Assembly (NCBI GenBank): GCA_027924585.1
Contig: BSBM01001666.1
Location: 1,501,001 to 1,565,000 of the forward strand
Source of the DNA: Larix kaempferi
Lineage: Eukaryota > Streptophyta > Pinopsida > Pinales > Pinaceae
Length of the DNA stretch: 64,000 bases
Direction of reading: 5' to 3'
Part shown: positions 23,096 through 34,950 of the stretch, in pieces
How the letters are laid out: every line of letters starts with the position of its first letter
Numbering within the stretch: the stretch's first letter is position 1
Notes under the pieces: generated by a model
What the model was told of the DNA's origin: nothing
The model's database searches: none
The model's input: the letters and a program-made list of their open reading frames with translations, nothing else
Program-made: the position numbers and the translations under genes

Positions 23096-24350
23096 AAGGG
23101 AGATTTAACTAATGGATTTCAAATATACGTGTTGCAGGTTAGTCTTCATGCACTTCAGATCAATTTGTCTAGTTAATTTTTTCTTAGGGGCCTTGATGAC
23201 CTATACGGAAGCCTATTAGGGTTTTTGTAGGGTCTTATGAGAATTGAAGGAATAATCATGCCAAACGGTGCAATAGTTCCTTTGACAATCGTGTGCAATG
23301 AATGATACTAGGACCTTTTCTCAGATGATAATTAATCTCGTGCACCTATAAGTATGAATAGACACATGGGGCAAGATCAAATCGATGTTCGTCTCTCATG
23401 TGAAAACCATGCATCTGTCTTTACTAAGAATTATGTGTATGGCATGAGAGTCTAGTTTTGTAGGTCGCACATAAAGAGCACATGCCCAAATGACTTAGAC
23501 AATTGCACATGGAGTGATTATCGAGTTTATTCCATCTCATGAAATGATTATGCAATGATGTGAACTAGTGGGCTATGCATTATTCAATCCATGTTATAAT
23601 TCACCCATGCATATTTGTTTGTAGTGGGTAAAAGATTGGGTCACGCCCTTGTGTGACTACTTTACAAACAATCGTGTGAGTATGCATTTTTTGTGTTTTT
23701 TTTAATTTAAGCCATCTTAACTAAATTGGCTTAAACTTTTACATCATTTGTCTTGTAGGTTGTGCACTAAGATATGACGATTAAGTAACAAGAGTTCCAT
23801 TTTAATGGATTGCATTAGGAGATGGCACAACACCAAAAGATTCAACAATGCCTATGAGAGGTTGGGTTGCTAAAGTATTAGGATTACACCATGATGAGGT
23901 CCCATGAGGCTTCTTGCATGAGTTGATTAACCTTTCAAGGGTAGGAGTTGAATGCTTTATTATATGTGGTCAACGAATGTCACTAGGTTGTTTTGAGATC
24001 AACTTTTTGACTAGGCTGTCAATCTATGGATTCAATAAGAGGCTCCCTCAACCCTGTGAGGGGTGAGAATGGTTTGCTAGTCGATTATCCAATATTGTGG
24101 AGGAAATCCTTTTGCACAGAAGGATGAAGTGATTAACATCACCATGATTCATGATTTGGTAACTTGAATGATCACCATTGTGCTGGTCGGAGTGTTATGC
24201 ACCACTCTGACCCACCAGATCTTTGGGGTCCAACTATTGTTGGTGGAGAAGGCCCTTGAGGGCATAGAGCCTGCATGGTCCAACATGCTGCTAGTCAACA
24301 TGCCATACCAGATATCATAATGTTTCTCAGAGAGAAAGGGTAGTTCACAT

Positions 24351-25324
24351 ACATTTTTGTCCTTTGCTCATACTTCTTTGAGCACTTTCATACATTGAGG
24401 CCAAAGGTGTTGATATCAATGCAGGGCCATGGGCCTTCGATACATTTATGGGGGACTTTGATGCCCTAGAGAGGTGGAGCTGAGGTTGGGTAGGTATTCA
24501 TATTGCATTACCTAGATATGTGGTGACAATGAGTTAGACCGGTGGAGATGCACCCATATCGGGGGATGTATCTATGAGGAGACCCAGATATGCCTCATCG
24601 TCCAGGGGAGGGATGGGGTGTGATCAATGAGTAACTCTCTATCCTACTCATGCATGTGTTTAATTATTATTATGTGAATGCTTTGAATGTGATACATGTG
24701 AGATATTGACTTGATTCCTGGTTTGCTTAATTCAGATATTGGTTTGGCACACCCACCAACTACAATGACTCCTCTGCCATGGGGAGTAGTAGTTGGAGGA
24801 CCTCAACCTATTGGTAAAGTGGTGAATGGGTAGGGAAGGGAGGGTTGGTGACGATGTATGGGAATGACGAGGAAGGTGCAATGGCCCTGACAAGGGATGA
24901 TTTGATTGTAGTTTTGGTAGAGAGGACAACACATTTTGGAAACCTACTACAGGGAGTTAGTGACTATAGATGGGTGAAGTCAGATGACTTGTGGCTAAGA
25001 ACATGCTCCAAAACTATCGAGGGTGCTAGTGTTGAGTGGAGATATATTTTGCAGTGAGTAGACATGGTAATATAGGTGGTCCAAGATCTAGTCACAAGGC
25101 ATGGAGTGCAAGGACTTGTAGCATCGCTAGCCGGGGGCATAGGGCCCCCATCCATAGTTCCTCCTCCTCCTCCATAGGAGTGAAGGATATGTTGTATGTA
25201 TGGGCCATGGTCCCCATTTTGTAGATATATTTTTTATTAAGCCTATGGATGATGATTTTTTTATGTACCCCCATAAGGCCATTTTGCATGCAGCCTATGA
25301 GGTGCATGTTTTACATTTCACCTT
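24351..25324. other. No gene recognised
   Basis: Some short plus-strand frames lie here (for example 24845-25057), but none shows a known motif. It could be the 3' non-coding region or LTR of gypsy A, whose last domain ends at 25535; no PPT or LTR end could be set. Confidence 0.4.
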
Positions 25325-25463
25325 ACACACACACACGTGTGTGTGTGTGTGTGTGTGTGATGTGTGTGTGTGTGTGATGTGTGTGTGTGTGTGTGTGATG
25401 TATATATGTGTGTGTGATGTGTGTGTATTGTGTGTGTGTGGGATGTATATGTGTGTGTGTATT
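25325..25463. repeat. (AC)n(GT)n microsatellite, interrupted
   Basis: (AC)6 at 25325-25336 runs straight into (GT)n broken by GATGT and ATATAT steps until about 25463. The AC-to-GT switch is self-complementary and could fold into a hairpin. The open frame across it (Val/Cys repeats) is an artefact of the repeat. Confidence 0.95.
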
Positions 25464-25534
25464 GTTTTTCCTATTTATGATGTGTTCTTTGCATTCAATG
25501 CGGTTTCATTGATGTGATGTTTATATGTATCGAT

Positions 25535-26040
25535 TTATGTGTAATGGTTGATGAACTTTAACATAAAAATGGAACAACACAAAATGTATTCCCATGTGAT
25601 GCAAAATGACTTTAATGTAAATGTCAATCCAAAAATTTCATTTGCAATGTAATCTAAGAATGCATTCAAACTCCAAGGGACATGGATTAATGTGATGACA
25701 TCAAATTGTTTGGCCAAGGGTGCACTCTCAATAATTTTTGGAAGAGATATGGGTCACTAACGCAGAAAATTTATTGAATTATGCCACAAGAAGTTGAGAA
25801 TCCAGATGGATGTAGAAGTGGCGAATGCAAAAGTGAATTGCATCAGCCAAGAGCCTAATGACATGATCGTACTATGCTTGGTCCTATACAAATGTCACTG
25901 GTGTGAAGGAGTGTAAATAGCCAGCAGATGTAAGATTCTTTGACCAATGACTCTTGCTATTGGTGAAGTTGATGTAGTAGTATGTAGTTGAAGGCATTTG
26001 CAAAGTGAAACAAAATGTTCAAAAATAAAAAGCCACGGTG
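25535..26040 (-). pseudogene. Second RNase H domain of gypsy A, after integrase
   Basis: From about 26040 the minus strand gives YYYINFTNS and TSAGYLHSFTP, then DHVIRLLADAIHFCIRHF, YIHLDSQLLVA and, after a frameshift, FDVITLIHVPWSLNAFLDYI. This matches 3243-2803 in A2 (GYVDGAS, HLQVHLDSQVVV, THIPRNANAFADS). The first catalytic Asp is Asn here (YIN for YVD), several stops are present, and the end is open to interpretation. It lies left of, and so downstream from, the integrase C-terminus at 26134. Plant Tat-clade Ty3 elements are known to carry an extra RNase H; whether this one is of that type needs a profile search. Confidence 0.75.
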
Positions 26041-26133
26041 GTTTTGATAGAAACAAAAAGTAGAAAAAAAGTTTTAAAAGTGGTTTTATATACGAGGTAG
26101 AGAGTGATTGTGCGAGCTATGGATATAATTTTT

Positions 26134-27344
26134 TCAAGTATAGATCATTGACAGGTTTGTTGAGAAGCCTCCTGCTGGGAATGTGAGCACATAAGAACCT
26201 TTGGAGAGGCATCGTTTGATGACATAAGGACCTCTCCAGAGGGGAATGAACTTACCAATTCCTGGTTTGGTATCTTTTGTAGCATCCAAAGTGAGGAAAA
26301 GAGTGCTTTCATCAAAGGTGTAAGGGAAAACTTGTTGGTCGTAATGGGGTTTGGAATGTTTCTTCATGTCTATGTTATGTTATAACGAAGCGTGATGTTT
26401 TTCATCAAGATGTTCCAAGGTGAGAAGGCGTTGCTCGAGTGCAGAAGTGTCAGCAAGTAGTTCAACAACAGTTTTGAGGATGTGTATTTTGCATTCAATG
26501 GGTGAAACTGCTTCAACGTTGTGAACAAGATGAAAGGGTGTGAACCACGTGGAATTCTAATTGATGTTCTATAGGCCCATGGTTAGTTTTTTTCTTGTTA
26601 ACTATTCTTTGTAGCATGGTTTTGAGGACTTTTTTAATAGCCTCAACCTAACCATTTTCTTATGGATGGTAGGGGGTGGAAAACTCATGGGTGAATCCTA
26701 ACAAGAAAGACAACTCTTGGAACCACTGATTCTAAAAATGGGTTGAAGGTGCGCAACGTCTCGACCCATTTGGTGAATTAATTGATTGTAATGACAATAT
26801 ACTTATGGCCACTACTATAGGTCAGTTTTCATTCCATGAAGTTAGTTCCCAACTTACAAAAGGGACCAATGATGATGATTGGATGCAGTGGAGATAGCGG
26901 GGCTTGCATTTTGTGAGCAAAGATTTGACAATTTTCACACCATATGATGATGTGAATGCAATCATGGAAGAGTGAAGGCTAAATATAGTTGGTGGACAGT
27001 ATTTATTGGGTGGTGGAAATTCTAAATAAATGGTTGCTGCAAGCATTGTTATGGCAATTTTCAAAGAATTGTTCAACCTTGTCATGAGATAAGCATCATC
27101 ATAAAATGTATTTGATCCCCGGCGATAGAGAGTGTCTCCAAGGAGGATCTTGGTGATGAATGTGATGATGATCATCACATGAAAGATGAGAGCCAAATTT
27201 TGATGTGTGAAGATAAGTGAGAATATTGTCGTACCATGTGTCTTCAATAGAAAGGATGAAGAGATCTTTGTCATGTAACTGATCATTGAAGGGGGGTCCT
27301 ACTGTGTCCAACAAGAGGTTGGTAATGAACTTGGTGAGGGTCAT
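26134..27344 (-). pseudogene. Integrase region of gypsy A, heavily decayed
   Basis: In minus-strand order there is a ILLGDTLYRRGSNTFYDD strand and a CENCQIFAHKMQ zinc-binding remnant (27.0-26.9 kb), then GPFCKLGTNFME, which corresponds to the start of the integrase core. After a poorly readable middle (about 26.8-26.4 kb) comes a C-terminal block, KPHYDQQVF to LDATKD and GKFIPLWRGPYVIKRCL (26367-26134), the GPY/F module that ends Ty3 integrases. Catalytic Asp/Glu residues could not be placed with confidence. Frameshifts and stops are frequent. Confidence 0.7.
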
Positions 27345-27364
27345 GGTCTTTTTATTTTTGGGGG

Positions 27365-27848
27365 TTACAAATTTAAGATCAGATTCCTAGATGATGATGA
27401 ATCATCGAGCGAACTTACCATTGTAATTCGTTGACCTGGTATATACTGCATTGGGTATGACTTTGCAATTACCTTAGATTTATGCAAAATTATGTAATAG
27501 CAAAGTTTTTGAACTAAAGGTACCACAATCAAGGCCAGCTTCTCGTCATGGTTGTAATTTAGTGGTGATTTGGATAGGATTTTTGTTGATGTAATAGATG
27601 ACATGTTTGCAATGGTTCTCCCCTTATTGCACTAAGACTTTGACTATGGAAAAGATTGACGCTGAGATGTAAAGGATAAAATCCTTGTCAAAGTCAAGGG
27701 GAGAGATTAAGAGGGTAGATGTGAGTGCTTTCTTTAATGCCTCAAAGGAATTTTGAGCTTGCTCATCCCATTGAAAGATGATGTTCTGATGTAGGATATG
27801 TAAGAATCTATGTGCTTGTGTAGCATGATTAGGGATGAACGAACACAA
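27365..27848 (-). pseudogene. First RNase H region of gypsy A
   Basis: FQWDEQAQNSFEALKKAL followed by DFDKDFILYISASIFS (27848-27624) is the RT/RNase H connection and first strand of Ty3 RNase H; the usual first catalytic Asp (normally in a D-A-S context) reads Ser here (ISAS). Then NYNHDEKLALIVVPLVQKL (27604-27365) matches the helix carrying the Glu. Two frames are needed. Position directly after RT is the ordinary one. Confidence 0.75.
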
Positions 27849-27884
27849 GAAGTTTGTTTTTCCTTGATTGCTCTGTAATTGACA

Positions 27885-28542
27885 TCAAGTCTTTGGTAGC
27901 AGAATTTTGAGAATGGCTTGAACTTTGAGGGGATTTATGGTGACACCCTTATGACATACAATGAACTTGAGCAAACATCGGGTGGTTATGCATACAATGC
28001 ACTCAAGGGGGTTCAAACATATATTATATTGTTGACATCGCAAAAAGATGGTGCAAATGTTAGTGATGTGGTTTGAGCTTTTCTTGGACTTGGTTGCGAG
28101 ATCATCAAGGTAAGACAATATGATGTGTGCTAGTTCGTGGAACACGTAAGATAGGGCATGCTAAAAAGTGGCTCCAATGTTCTTAAGTCCAAACGGCATA
28201 ACACAATAGGAAAATGTCCCCCATGGTGTGGTGAACGCCATTTTCCTTTGATCCCGTTGATGGATTTTAATCTGGTTGTATCCATAAAAGTTGTTCATGA
28301 GGGACAAGGCTTCATGTTGTCCACATGCATCAACAACTTGGTCAATTAACGGGGTAGGAAAGCTGTCTTTTGGAGAAGCTTGATTTAGGTCTATGAAATC
28401 AATGCATAAAAAAATAATTTCTTGTTTTTTGTTAATGGGGGTGGTATTGGATACCCATGGTGTGTAAGAGATTGGATAGATAAACCCGACTTGGCAGAGT
28501 TTCTCTATTTCTTGTTTGATGGTGGGTGCTTTGGATGGATAG
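27885..28542 (-). pseudogene. Reverse transcriptase of gypsy A
   Basis: The minus strand from 28542 reads TIKQEIEKLCQVGFIYPISY, TPWVSNTTPINKKQEII, DLNQASPKDSFPTPLIDQVV, the motif-A region LSLMNNFYGYNQIKI (catalytic Asp replaced by Asn), WGTFSYCVMPFGLKN and the catalytic SYLDDL box (near 28100), then GVTINPLKVQAIL of the thumb. This is a typical Ty3/gypsy RT, which would copy genomic RNA to DNA. A frameshift near 28.15 kb and the motif-A change disable it. Its N-terminal run-up continues at 37212-37287, past the 8.7-kb insert, and then beyond Copia1. Confidence 0.9.
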
Positions 28543-30076
28543 TGACGGGCTTTTTAATTGCCTTCTAATTACTCAGAAAACAACTAAGAAGTGTACATTA
28601 ATTGTCACCCCGGGGTTCATTGGGAACTTGCGAGTTACCATGCACTGTATGTGCAAACCACAATCTCCTCTTACATTGGTTTATGTACTTGAAGTTGTAG
28701 TTCAATAAACTCACTTACAAACAAAGGTATGAGCAATTACATTGTCTTGGCAAGGAACTAGCCATCTAAACAACTATCAAAACTAAGTTGCAAGGAAAGT
28801 AAATCACACGACATGAAAGTAAATGCTAAAATTAAATTCACACTTGAAAGTAAATTCTAAAACTACATTCACACTCCGCAGAAAAGTAAATTCTAAAACT
28901 ATGTCACACTTTGCGGGAAAAGTAAATTCTAATACTACGTTCACACTGTGCAAGAAAGTAAATTGTAAATCTAGGTTCACAACACACTTGACAGAAAGGT
29001 AAAGTGCAGAAATAAAATCTAAAAGCTATCCTTGCCAAATACAAGTTATTGTTTATGATCCAATGGAGTAAATAACATTATTGCATTAAGCTCAATGCTT
29101 GTAAAATAAACATTTAAATCTCTATTTATGCATTGAAATCAAATTGCAGAAATAAAATTCACACTTCATAAGAAATCACAACTAAGCAATGAAGTACAAC
29201 TACATCAACATAAAATAAATAAAATCATATTGCAAAAGAAATTATAAAACTAAGAACTAATTGAATCAAGATGAAAGTATAGCTTTATTCCATCATCATT
29301 TGGACTATTGCTCTAAGAGTCCTCTCATAGAATGGAGAATGAACTCTTATTTATACATGATTTCTCCATAACAAATAATAAATGAGGATCCAAAATATCC
29401 TCAACAAATTCCTAAAAGTTTGGATCTCAAAACTAATTCAAAACTAATCTAAGATCCTTGCCAAATAATCAAATATAATCTTTATCCAAGATTATTTTCA
29501 TATCCAAGAGGTTAATGATGCTCCTTGATCCATAGAATGACAAGTGGTTGAGGGAAATTCGAATTATTAACTATTTTGTAATGTTGTAGATAGAGTTTTC
29601 ATAATGCTGCAGATGCCTGTAGAGTTTTCGTAATGCTACAGATGCCTGTAGAGTTTCCGTAATGCTGCAGATGCGTGTAGAGTTTCTGTAATGTTGCAGA
29701 TAGAGTTTTTGTAATGCTGTAGATAGGGTTTCCGTAATGTTGCAGATGCCTGTAGGGTTTCTATAATGCTGCAGATGCCTATAGAGTTTCTGTAGTTCAG
29801 CAACAAATGTTCTGCACTGCTACAGAACTCCCTCAAATATGTTGTAGCTGCTTCCAACATTTGATTCAATATTCAAAGCAAATACATAGTACACTAATTC
29901 CCTCAATGTTAGTCAAAAATCAAATGAAATACTAAGACATGTAATGAAAAAATTACTTGAGCATAAAAACCCGGATATGAGCGTAAGAAGGGATTAATGC
30001 ATGAATATGGATAGGCAAAAGGGATTATAGATAAGGTGAAATGGTGGTAAAAATATGCTAAATCCAAGGCCCGTCA
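28543..30076 (-). mobile_element. 3' LTR of the non-coding element
   Basis: Begins TGACGGGCTTTTTAATTGCC and ends CCAAGGCCCGTCA as written. It contains a degenerate 40-bp repeat built on AAAGTAAATTCTAA (28.80-28.98 kb) and a short-unit array at 29577-29800. It shares those features with the right-hand LTR. Confidence 0.95.
29577..29800. repeat. Short tandem array in LTR, 22/30-bp units
   Basis: Units of TAATGCTGCAGATGCCTGTA plus GAGTTTTCG (about 30 bp) mix with shorter units lacking GATGCCTGT (about 22 bp). The matching array in the other LTR (about 36735-36945) has a different unit order, so the arrays have changed since insertion. Confidence 0.8.
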
Positions 30077-30089
30077 TCTCCCCCAAACT
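30077..30089 (-). other. Polypurine tract of the non-coding element
   Basis: TCTCCCCCAAACT as written, AGTTTGGGGGAGA on the element strand, directly abutting the 3' LTR. It would prime plus-strand DNA synthesis. Similar motifs recur at 31364-31376, 31525-31540 and 32884-32902. Confidence 0.85.
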
Positions 30090-30344
30090 GAAAATGTTGC
30101 ATGTCCTCGAGCAACCCTGTGTCAACCAAGCTAAATGATGTTCCTTTTTATGCATGACTCAAAATTCATTGTCAACAAGCCACCACCAATGTTTCTGATC
30201 ATCAAGAGGTATGAAATTTCATCTTGAACAATCCTCCATGCCAACTTAACATTTTTAATGCAAAAATGCAAGAAAAATATATTTTGTAGCCACTGGACTT
30301 GGCAATTTGCAGCTTTCACAAAAAATGTGTTTTTTCCAAAACTA

Positions 30345-30730
30345 TGAACAGGGTTTTTACCAAACTTTGAAGGGGTGTTAGGAATGCCATTATGCTTTTC
30401 CCAGCCAAAAATTGGAGAAACCCACATCATGGTTTTCGAGAAAATGAGAAAATGGTTGTAGGTGACTATGCTTGATTTCTCGAAAAATACAAACTGGGTT
30501 TTTACCAAACTTTGTAGGGGTGTTAGGAATGTCAGTATGCTTCTCCCAGCCAAAAATTGGAGAAACCCACATCACGGTTTTCGAGAAAATGAGAAAATCG
30601 TTGCATGTGACTATTCTTGATTTCTTGAAAACCGTGCACCAGATTGAGCTGAAATTTTATGGATTTGTTCTTCTTACCCTGATGCTTATCTCCTCCAAAT
30701 TTCAAGAAAACCCACTTCACTGTTTGGGAG
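30345..30730. repeat. Tandem repeat, 145-bp unit
   Basis: GGGTTTTTACCAAACTTTG starts at 30351 and 30496; both units contain AATTGGAGAAACCCACATCA and GGTTTTCGAGAAAATGAG. A weaker third partial unit follows near 30640. Confidence 0.85.
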
Positions 30731-32449
30731 ATATCTCTATTTCAATTTCTGCAATTTTTCATAAAAATGTGAATGAAATAGATGGACTGCAAAAATAGAT
30801 GACAGTGCTTTGCAAAGAGCACAAACTATATGACCATTGTGAGGTCCACCAATACTGATAAAATTGCATGTCCACTTGTGTCCTTCTATGATCATAGAGC
30901 AGAATTCAACTCCAACAATTCCATGGCCACTATCTTGAGTGAAAGTCTGTTCAAATATGTTGCATGAAATGAATTTAGAACTGCAAAGAAATGGAGCAAA
31001 TTTGAGGCCCATTCTCATCTCAACAAACCTAGAAGTGATGTTTCTGTTGTCGGTGCATTTCAAATTTGTTCTAAATTTCCACTCATCTGCATGTGCTTGA
31101 ATTAAGTTATGCTCCCAAAATATTGTTGAAAACTGCCTTTAACAACTCAAATGGTACAAATTTCAGGAAATACAGAAAAAGAGCAACCCCACTCATCTTT
31201 AAGAAAATAGAAGCAGTGCAATAGAAATGTAAAAAAGTGGCATGTGCATTCCAATGTATTAGCAAATCTGTGCTACTGTTATAAATGAGCTTCTTCAGGA
31301 AAAGATTATCATGATGGTCATGGTATTGGAGATATCCACGTGTATGTTCACAATCTTCTCTCCGCTCCCCCAAACTAAAGACAAAGCATGTCCTCGTGCA
31401 ATGAAGTCACTTGTCTAAACTTGAAACACTGCCTCATTGTTGTTGAAATAAAATTCATACCGGATTTTGAAATGCTGTTGCAGGACTGTCAAAATTCATG
31501 TGCTTTTGTTTGTCCATCCAGTCTTCTCCCCAAACTGAAGAGTAAATCAGCCTTTGAGAAAAAAGATTTGCATTGATAAATCTGTGTTATTGACAAATTC
31601 ATGAAACTTATAATCTGGGAACAAGAATATTCTGTTGTAATATCAATGCGAATTCAAGAAGTAAATCTTTGTTTCCACTACTTTCTTAATATTTCTACAT
31701 AATGATGCCATGCCACACCCAAGTTCTCTTATTTATGCAGCAAGTTTTCATTACAGCCTGTGGACCCAAGATGCTCTAAGATCGTTTGATAGTCACCAAA
31801 TTTGCAAACCCTATATTCTAGTGGAAAGTTAGAGCAATCCATTTTTTTAAATTTACAAACCATTGCTCTCATAACAATAAGAATGCATGAAGCAGATAAT
31901 AACTACCAGGATAGGGACCACACCACTCATGAAAATTTTCAATCAAACCTTTGTGCCTAAAACTTGCATTCATTACCTAAACTAACTCTCTACATAAACC
32001 AGCAACATATTTTACAATAAGCAATCCCTTTATGCTCTGTTATCCTCTGCAAAGTGGAATAAGGAATCTGAATATGTGGTTGCACCTACTTAATAATTGC
32101 TTTGTCAAATGTGCCACTATAGGACAACTCACTCACCAATGTTGAAATCATGTGAAAGAGGTATAGGAAGTCATTGTAATATGAAATCTTAAAACCATAT
32201 TGGCATTTGATGCTTATGCTACCATCAACATTTTCCACCACTTCTCAATGCAACTCACCTTTTATTATTGTTTCCAAGTTTTGCTCTCATATGCATCATA
32301 CTTCAAAAAATTTGTTTCTTTCAGCCAAGCCTTTGTCTTTCTTTTCATGCGTACCATATCCTGAAATGGCTTCTACAACAGTTTATTCTACTGTAGGTTC
32401 TTGTGTCCAACCTATTCCCCTTCTCCTATTGTGGCCTTGGATTGTATAT

Positions 32450-32665
32450 GAGTTGCTTCCCTTTTTCCTTCTGCTGGTTCTTGTGTGACAGCAGTAAGAC
32501 TTCTTCTTCCAACAAATTCTTTTGCTTGTCCATGTGCATTGGTTGTCCATCTCCCTTACTACTGGTTCTTGTGTGGCAATAGTAGGGTTTCCTATTGTTG
32601 GTTCTTGTGTGGCAGTAGTAGGGTTTCCTATTGTTGGTTCTTGTGTGACAACTATAGGGATTATG
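32450..32665. repeat. Tandem repeat, 36-bp unit
   Basis: GGTTCTTGTGTGGCA recurs at 32564, 32600 and 32636 with TAGTAGGGTTTCCTATTGTT between; earlier single copies of GGTTCTTGTGT lie near 32396 and 32476. A 36-bp unit keeps one frame open, which explains the repetitive peptide there. Confidence 0.85.
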
Positions 32666-34254
32666 TTGCTACATACTTTTCATGCTTGGGTGTTTAGGAG
32701 ATGTCAGGATGGGCTCAGCTAGGGAAGTAAAGATGAGGTAATGCTAAAATGGAAGGATGAAGGTTTGTGTTGAGCAAGGATGGTAGGGGATGGAAAAGAA
32801 TGATGACGAGTAATGTAAGGATTATGATGTGTAATGGTGTGGTCATGATAGGTAATGGTGTAGTCATGGTAGGTAATGGTGTGCCCCTTCCCCCAAATTG
32901 AAAGCTTATACTACCCTTAGAAATATAGGAGGGAGTAGTGATAAAGGCTCAAGCGATTTTCCAAATACAGATCTATAGCATTAAATGAACTTGACTAACA
33001 ATAAAGAAAATATGCATACCTGTACCTACCTATGAATACCATGAAATGTGCAGTAGCATCCTGAGAAGCACGAGATCTGGTGTGGTCCACAATGGTGTAA
33101 AAAATTGCAAGAAAGAGCAATGTGGAATCTGGAGCTCGTAGCATGATGAATTGCAACTTGGATTTGGATCTGAAAAAATTATCTTCTGATGTAGTAGCAA
33201 ATCTTGGAAACTTTATTTAAAGAGCATGATGGAATACTTTATTTCTCACTTATTTGCAAACCTTGTCCGCCAACAAGCTGGTTTTCAGACAAGATCTGTC
33301 TAACTGCGCCCAGAGGGTTTTCACAATCAGAAATTTTTTATTCCCGAGGGATTCCCACCAGCAAGCTGGTTTTCAAGCATTCCAAGGTCTGATGGTGCCT
33401 GAAAACAGGTTTTCACCAAATTTTATTTGGAAAGGGGTTAGGGAGGTGAGGGAGCTTGATATTGTAAGTGAGTCAAGCTGCTTTATTGTGTGGGTTAGGG
33501 ATGGATGGAGCAGAAAGTCATGGGAGTAATGGAATGGTGGGGGATGAAGTCAATCTGATGATAGTGGTGATATAGATGTTGTTCATGAGAAAATATTATC
33601 AACCACATAAGGAAATGAAAGATTTATTAACTTCAGCAGGCATGCATATCAAAATGGGAAAATGAAATACATAAGCATACCATAGCGCTAGTGAATGAGC
33701 ATGATGAATTTTAGGTCTTCTTAAATGATTCTTTGTAGAAATCAGGGATGTGGCAATGGGAATGTGGGAATGGCACTTGACCTCTGGAACACTGGTCTTC
33801 ATATTCTTCATATCAATTCTTTATATTTCTCATCTTTTAAAACATCTTCCATCTTTGAAAAAAATCTTCTTGTTGTTGTCTTTCAGTGAGATACTGCTGG
33901 ATTAAGCTTCTAGGAACTTGAGCTTCAAAAGTAGCACATACCATGCTAATGAATCTTCATTGTTGGATGTTTGGAGAGAATTCCCATCAGCATTAAATTT
34001 GGTCTTCACGAATCACTCATGCATAGATTAAGCTTCTTTAATCTTCCAAGGACCTCCAAAAACATTGGCAATTGCCTGCAATAAAATGTGAGCTCATGGA
34101 AGAAGAGAGGTGATCAGTCTCTCTTAATACAAAAAATATGCAAGATAAATACAACAAATTCTCATAAAATAAATCCAAGGAAGATAAAACAAACAAAAAT
34201 TCACTTTTTACCTGTTGGAGAGCGATGGCCACCTTAGACAACCTTGCGGTATTT

Positions 34255-34950
34255 TGTTAATAACTTCATCATTTCACAACCGATTTGAGTGATTCCAAAG
34301 CCAAATGAAAGTGGATTCAGAGGGATAACTCTAGCAGAAAAATGTTTTGAAAATTCCTTAATATGGTATTCCAAATCTGCTAAAGAACATCATGTAAGAC
34401 AAATTGGCTGCAATTTCTAGCCTATACCAACAGTCAGTGATTTGAGCATAACTTTTTCATTTGTTGACGGATTGACTTGATTCAAATTGGAGGTTAAATT
34501 AGATTACAATATGTACCTCCAATAGAAACATTTTTTTAATTCAATAATAATTGATGGGTCTAATATGCCAAAGTAAAGCCGATGAGACAGAGTTCCGAGA
34601 GTGCTGATTTAGGATAGGCAGTTAGTATTTTGGGCATAACTTCCTCATATGATATCGGATTTGAGTGATTCAAATTGAATTATAAACTAGATTCATAGAA
34701 GAATATTCCCTAGAAACAAGTTTAGAAAATTCATCCATTTAGGCACCCAAAACTTGACTGTCCCAACTGTGTTTTTAAGTTGTCTACCCTACACCCAGTC
34801 AGTATTTTGACCATAACTTCTTCGTTTGATATCCAAATTGAAAAATTTAATTGCATTAGAAACTAGATTCCAAGGGATACTTTGGATAGAAACGGGTTTT
34901 AGAAATGTGTCCATATGGTCTCTCAAAACTTGACTATTCTGACTGCGTTT
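34255..34950. repeat. Four diverged tandem units of about 188 bp
   Basis: The anchor ATAACTT(C/T)xTC at 34260, 34448, 34636 and 34813 gives steps of 188, 188 and 177 bp. Each unit continues with a GATTTGAGTGATTC-like stretch, an AACTAGATTC block and a TAGAAAxxxxTTT block. The array lies about 0.75-1.4 kb downstream of the PBS in element orientation. Confidence 0.7.

Larger units (their letters stand above)
20566..24350. repeat. Large direct repeat, two diverged copies offset about 2.07 kb
   Basis: Copy 1 (about 20.57-22.23 kb) and copy 2 (about 22.7-24.3 kb) share the order: family-A spacer on the minus strand, then ATTAGGGTTTTTGTAGGGTC (21146; 23217), a GGTTGTGCA block (21.69; 23.76 kb), ACAATGCCTAxGAGAGGTTG (21771; 23845), and a CCACCAxATxTT stretch (22.13; 24.21 kb). 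Copy 1 stops at about 22233, where RT-like sequence of the next fragment begins. The non-gypsy half is unidentified: both strands are full of stops and no family motif is visible. Confidence 0.7.

Noticed and set aside
21640-24700. A captured host gene on the plus strand of the 2-kb duplication
   Set aside because: Both copies are full of stops in every frame and show no recognisable domain; shared frames were not convincing.
25200-25517. 105-codon frame rich in Val/Cys
   Set aside because: It reads through a GT microsatellite.
32207-32722. Overlapping plus-strand frames of 66-93 codons
   Set aside because: They come from a 36-bp repeat in the non-coding LTR element, whose sense strand is minus; no motif.
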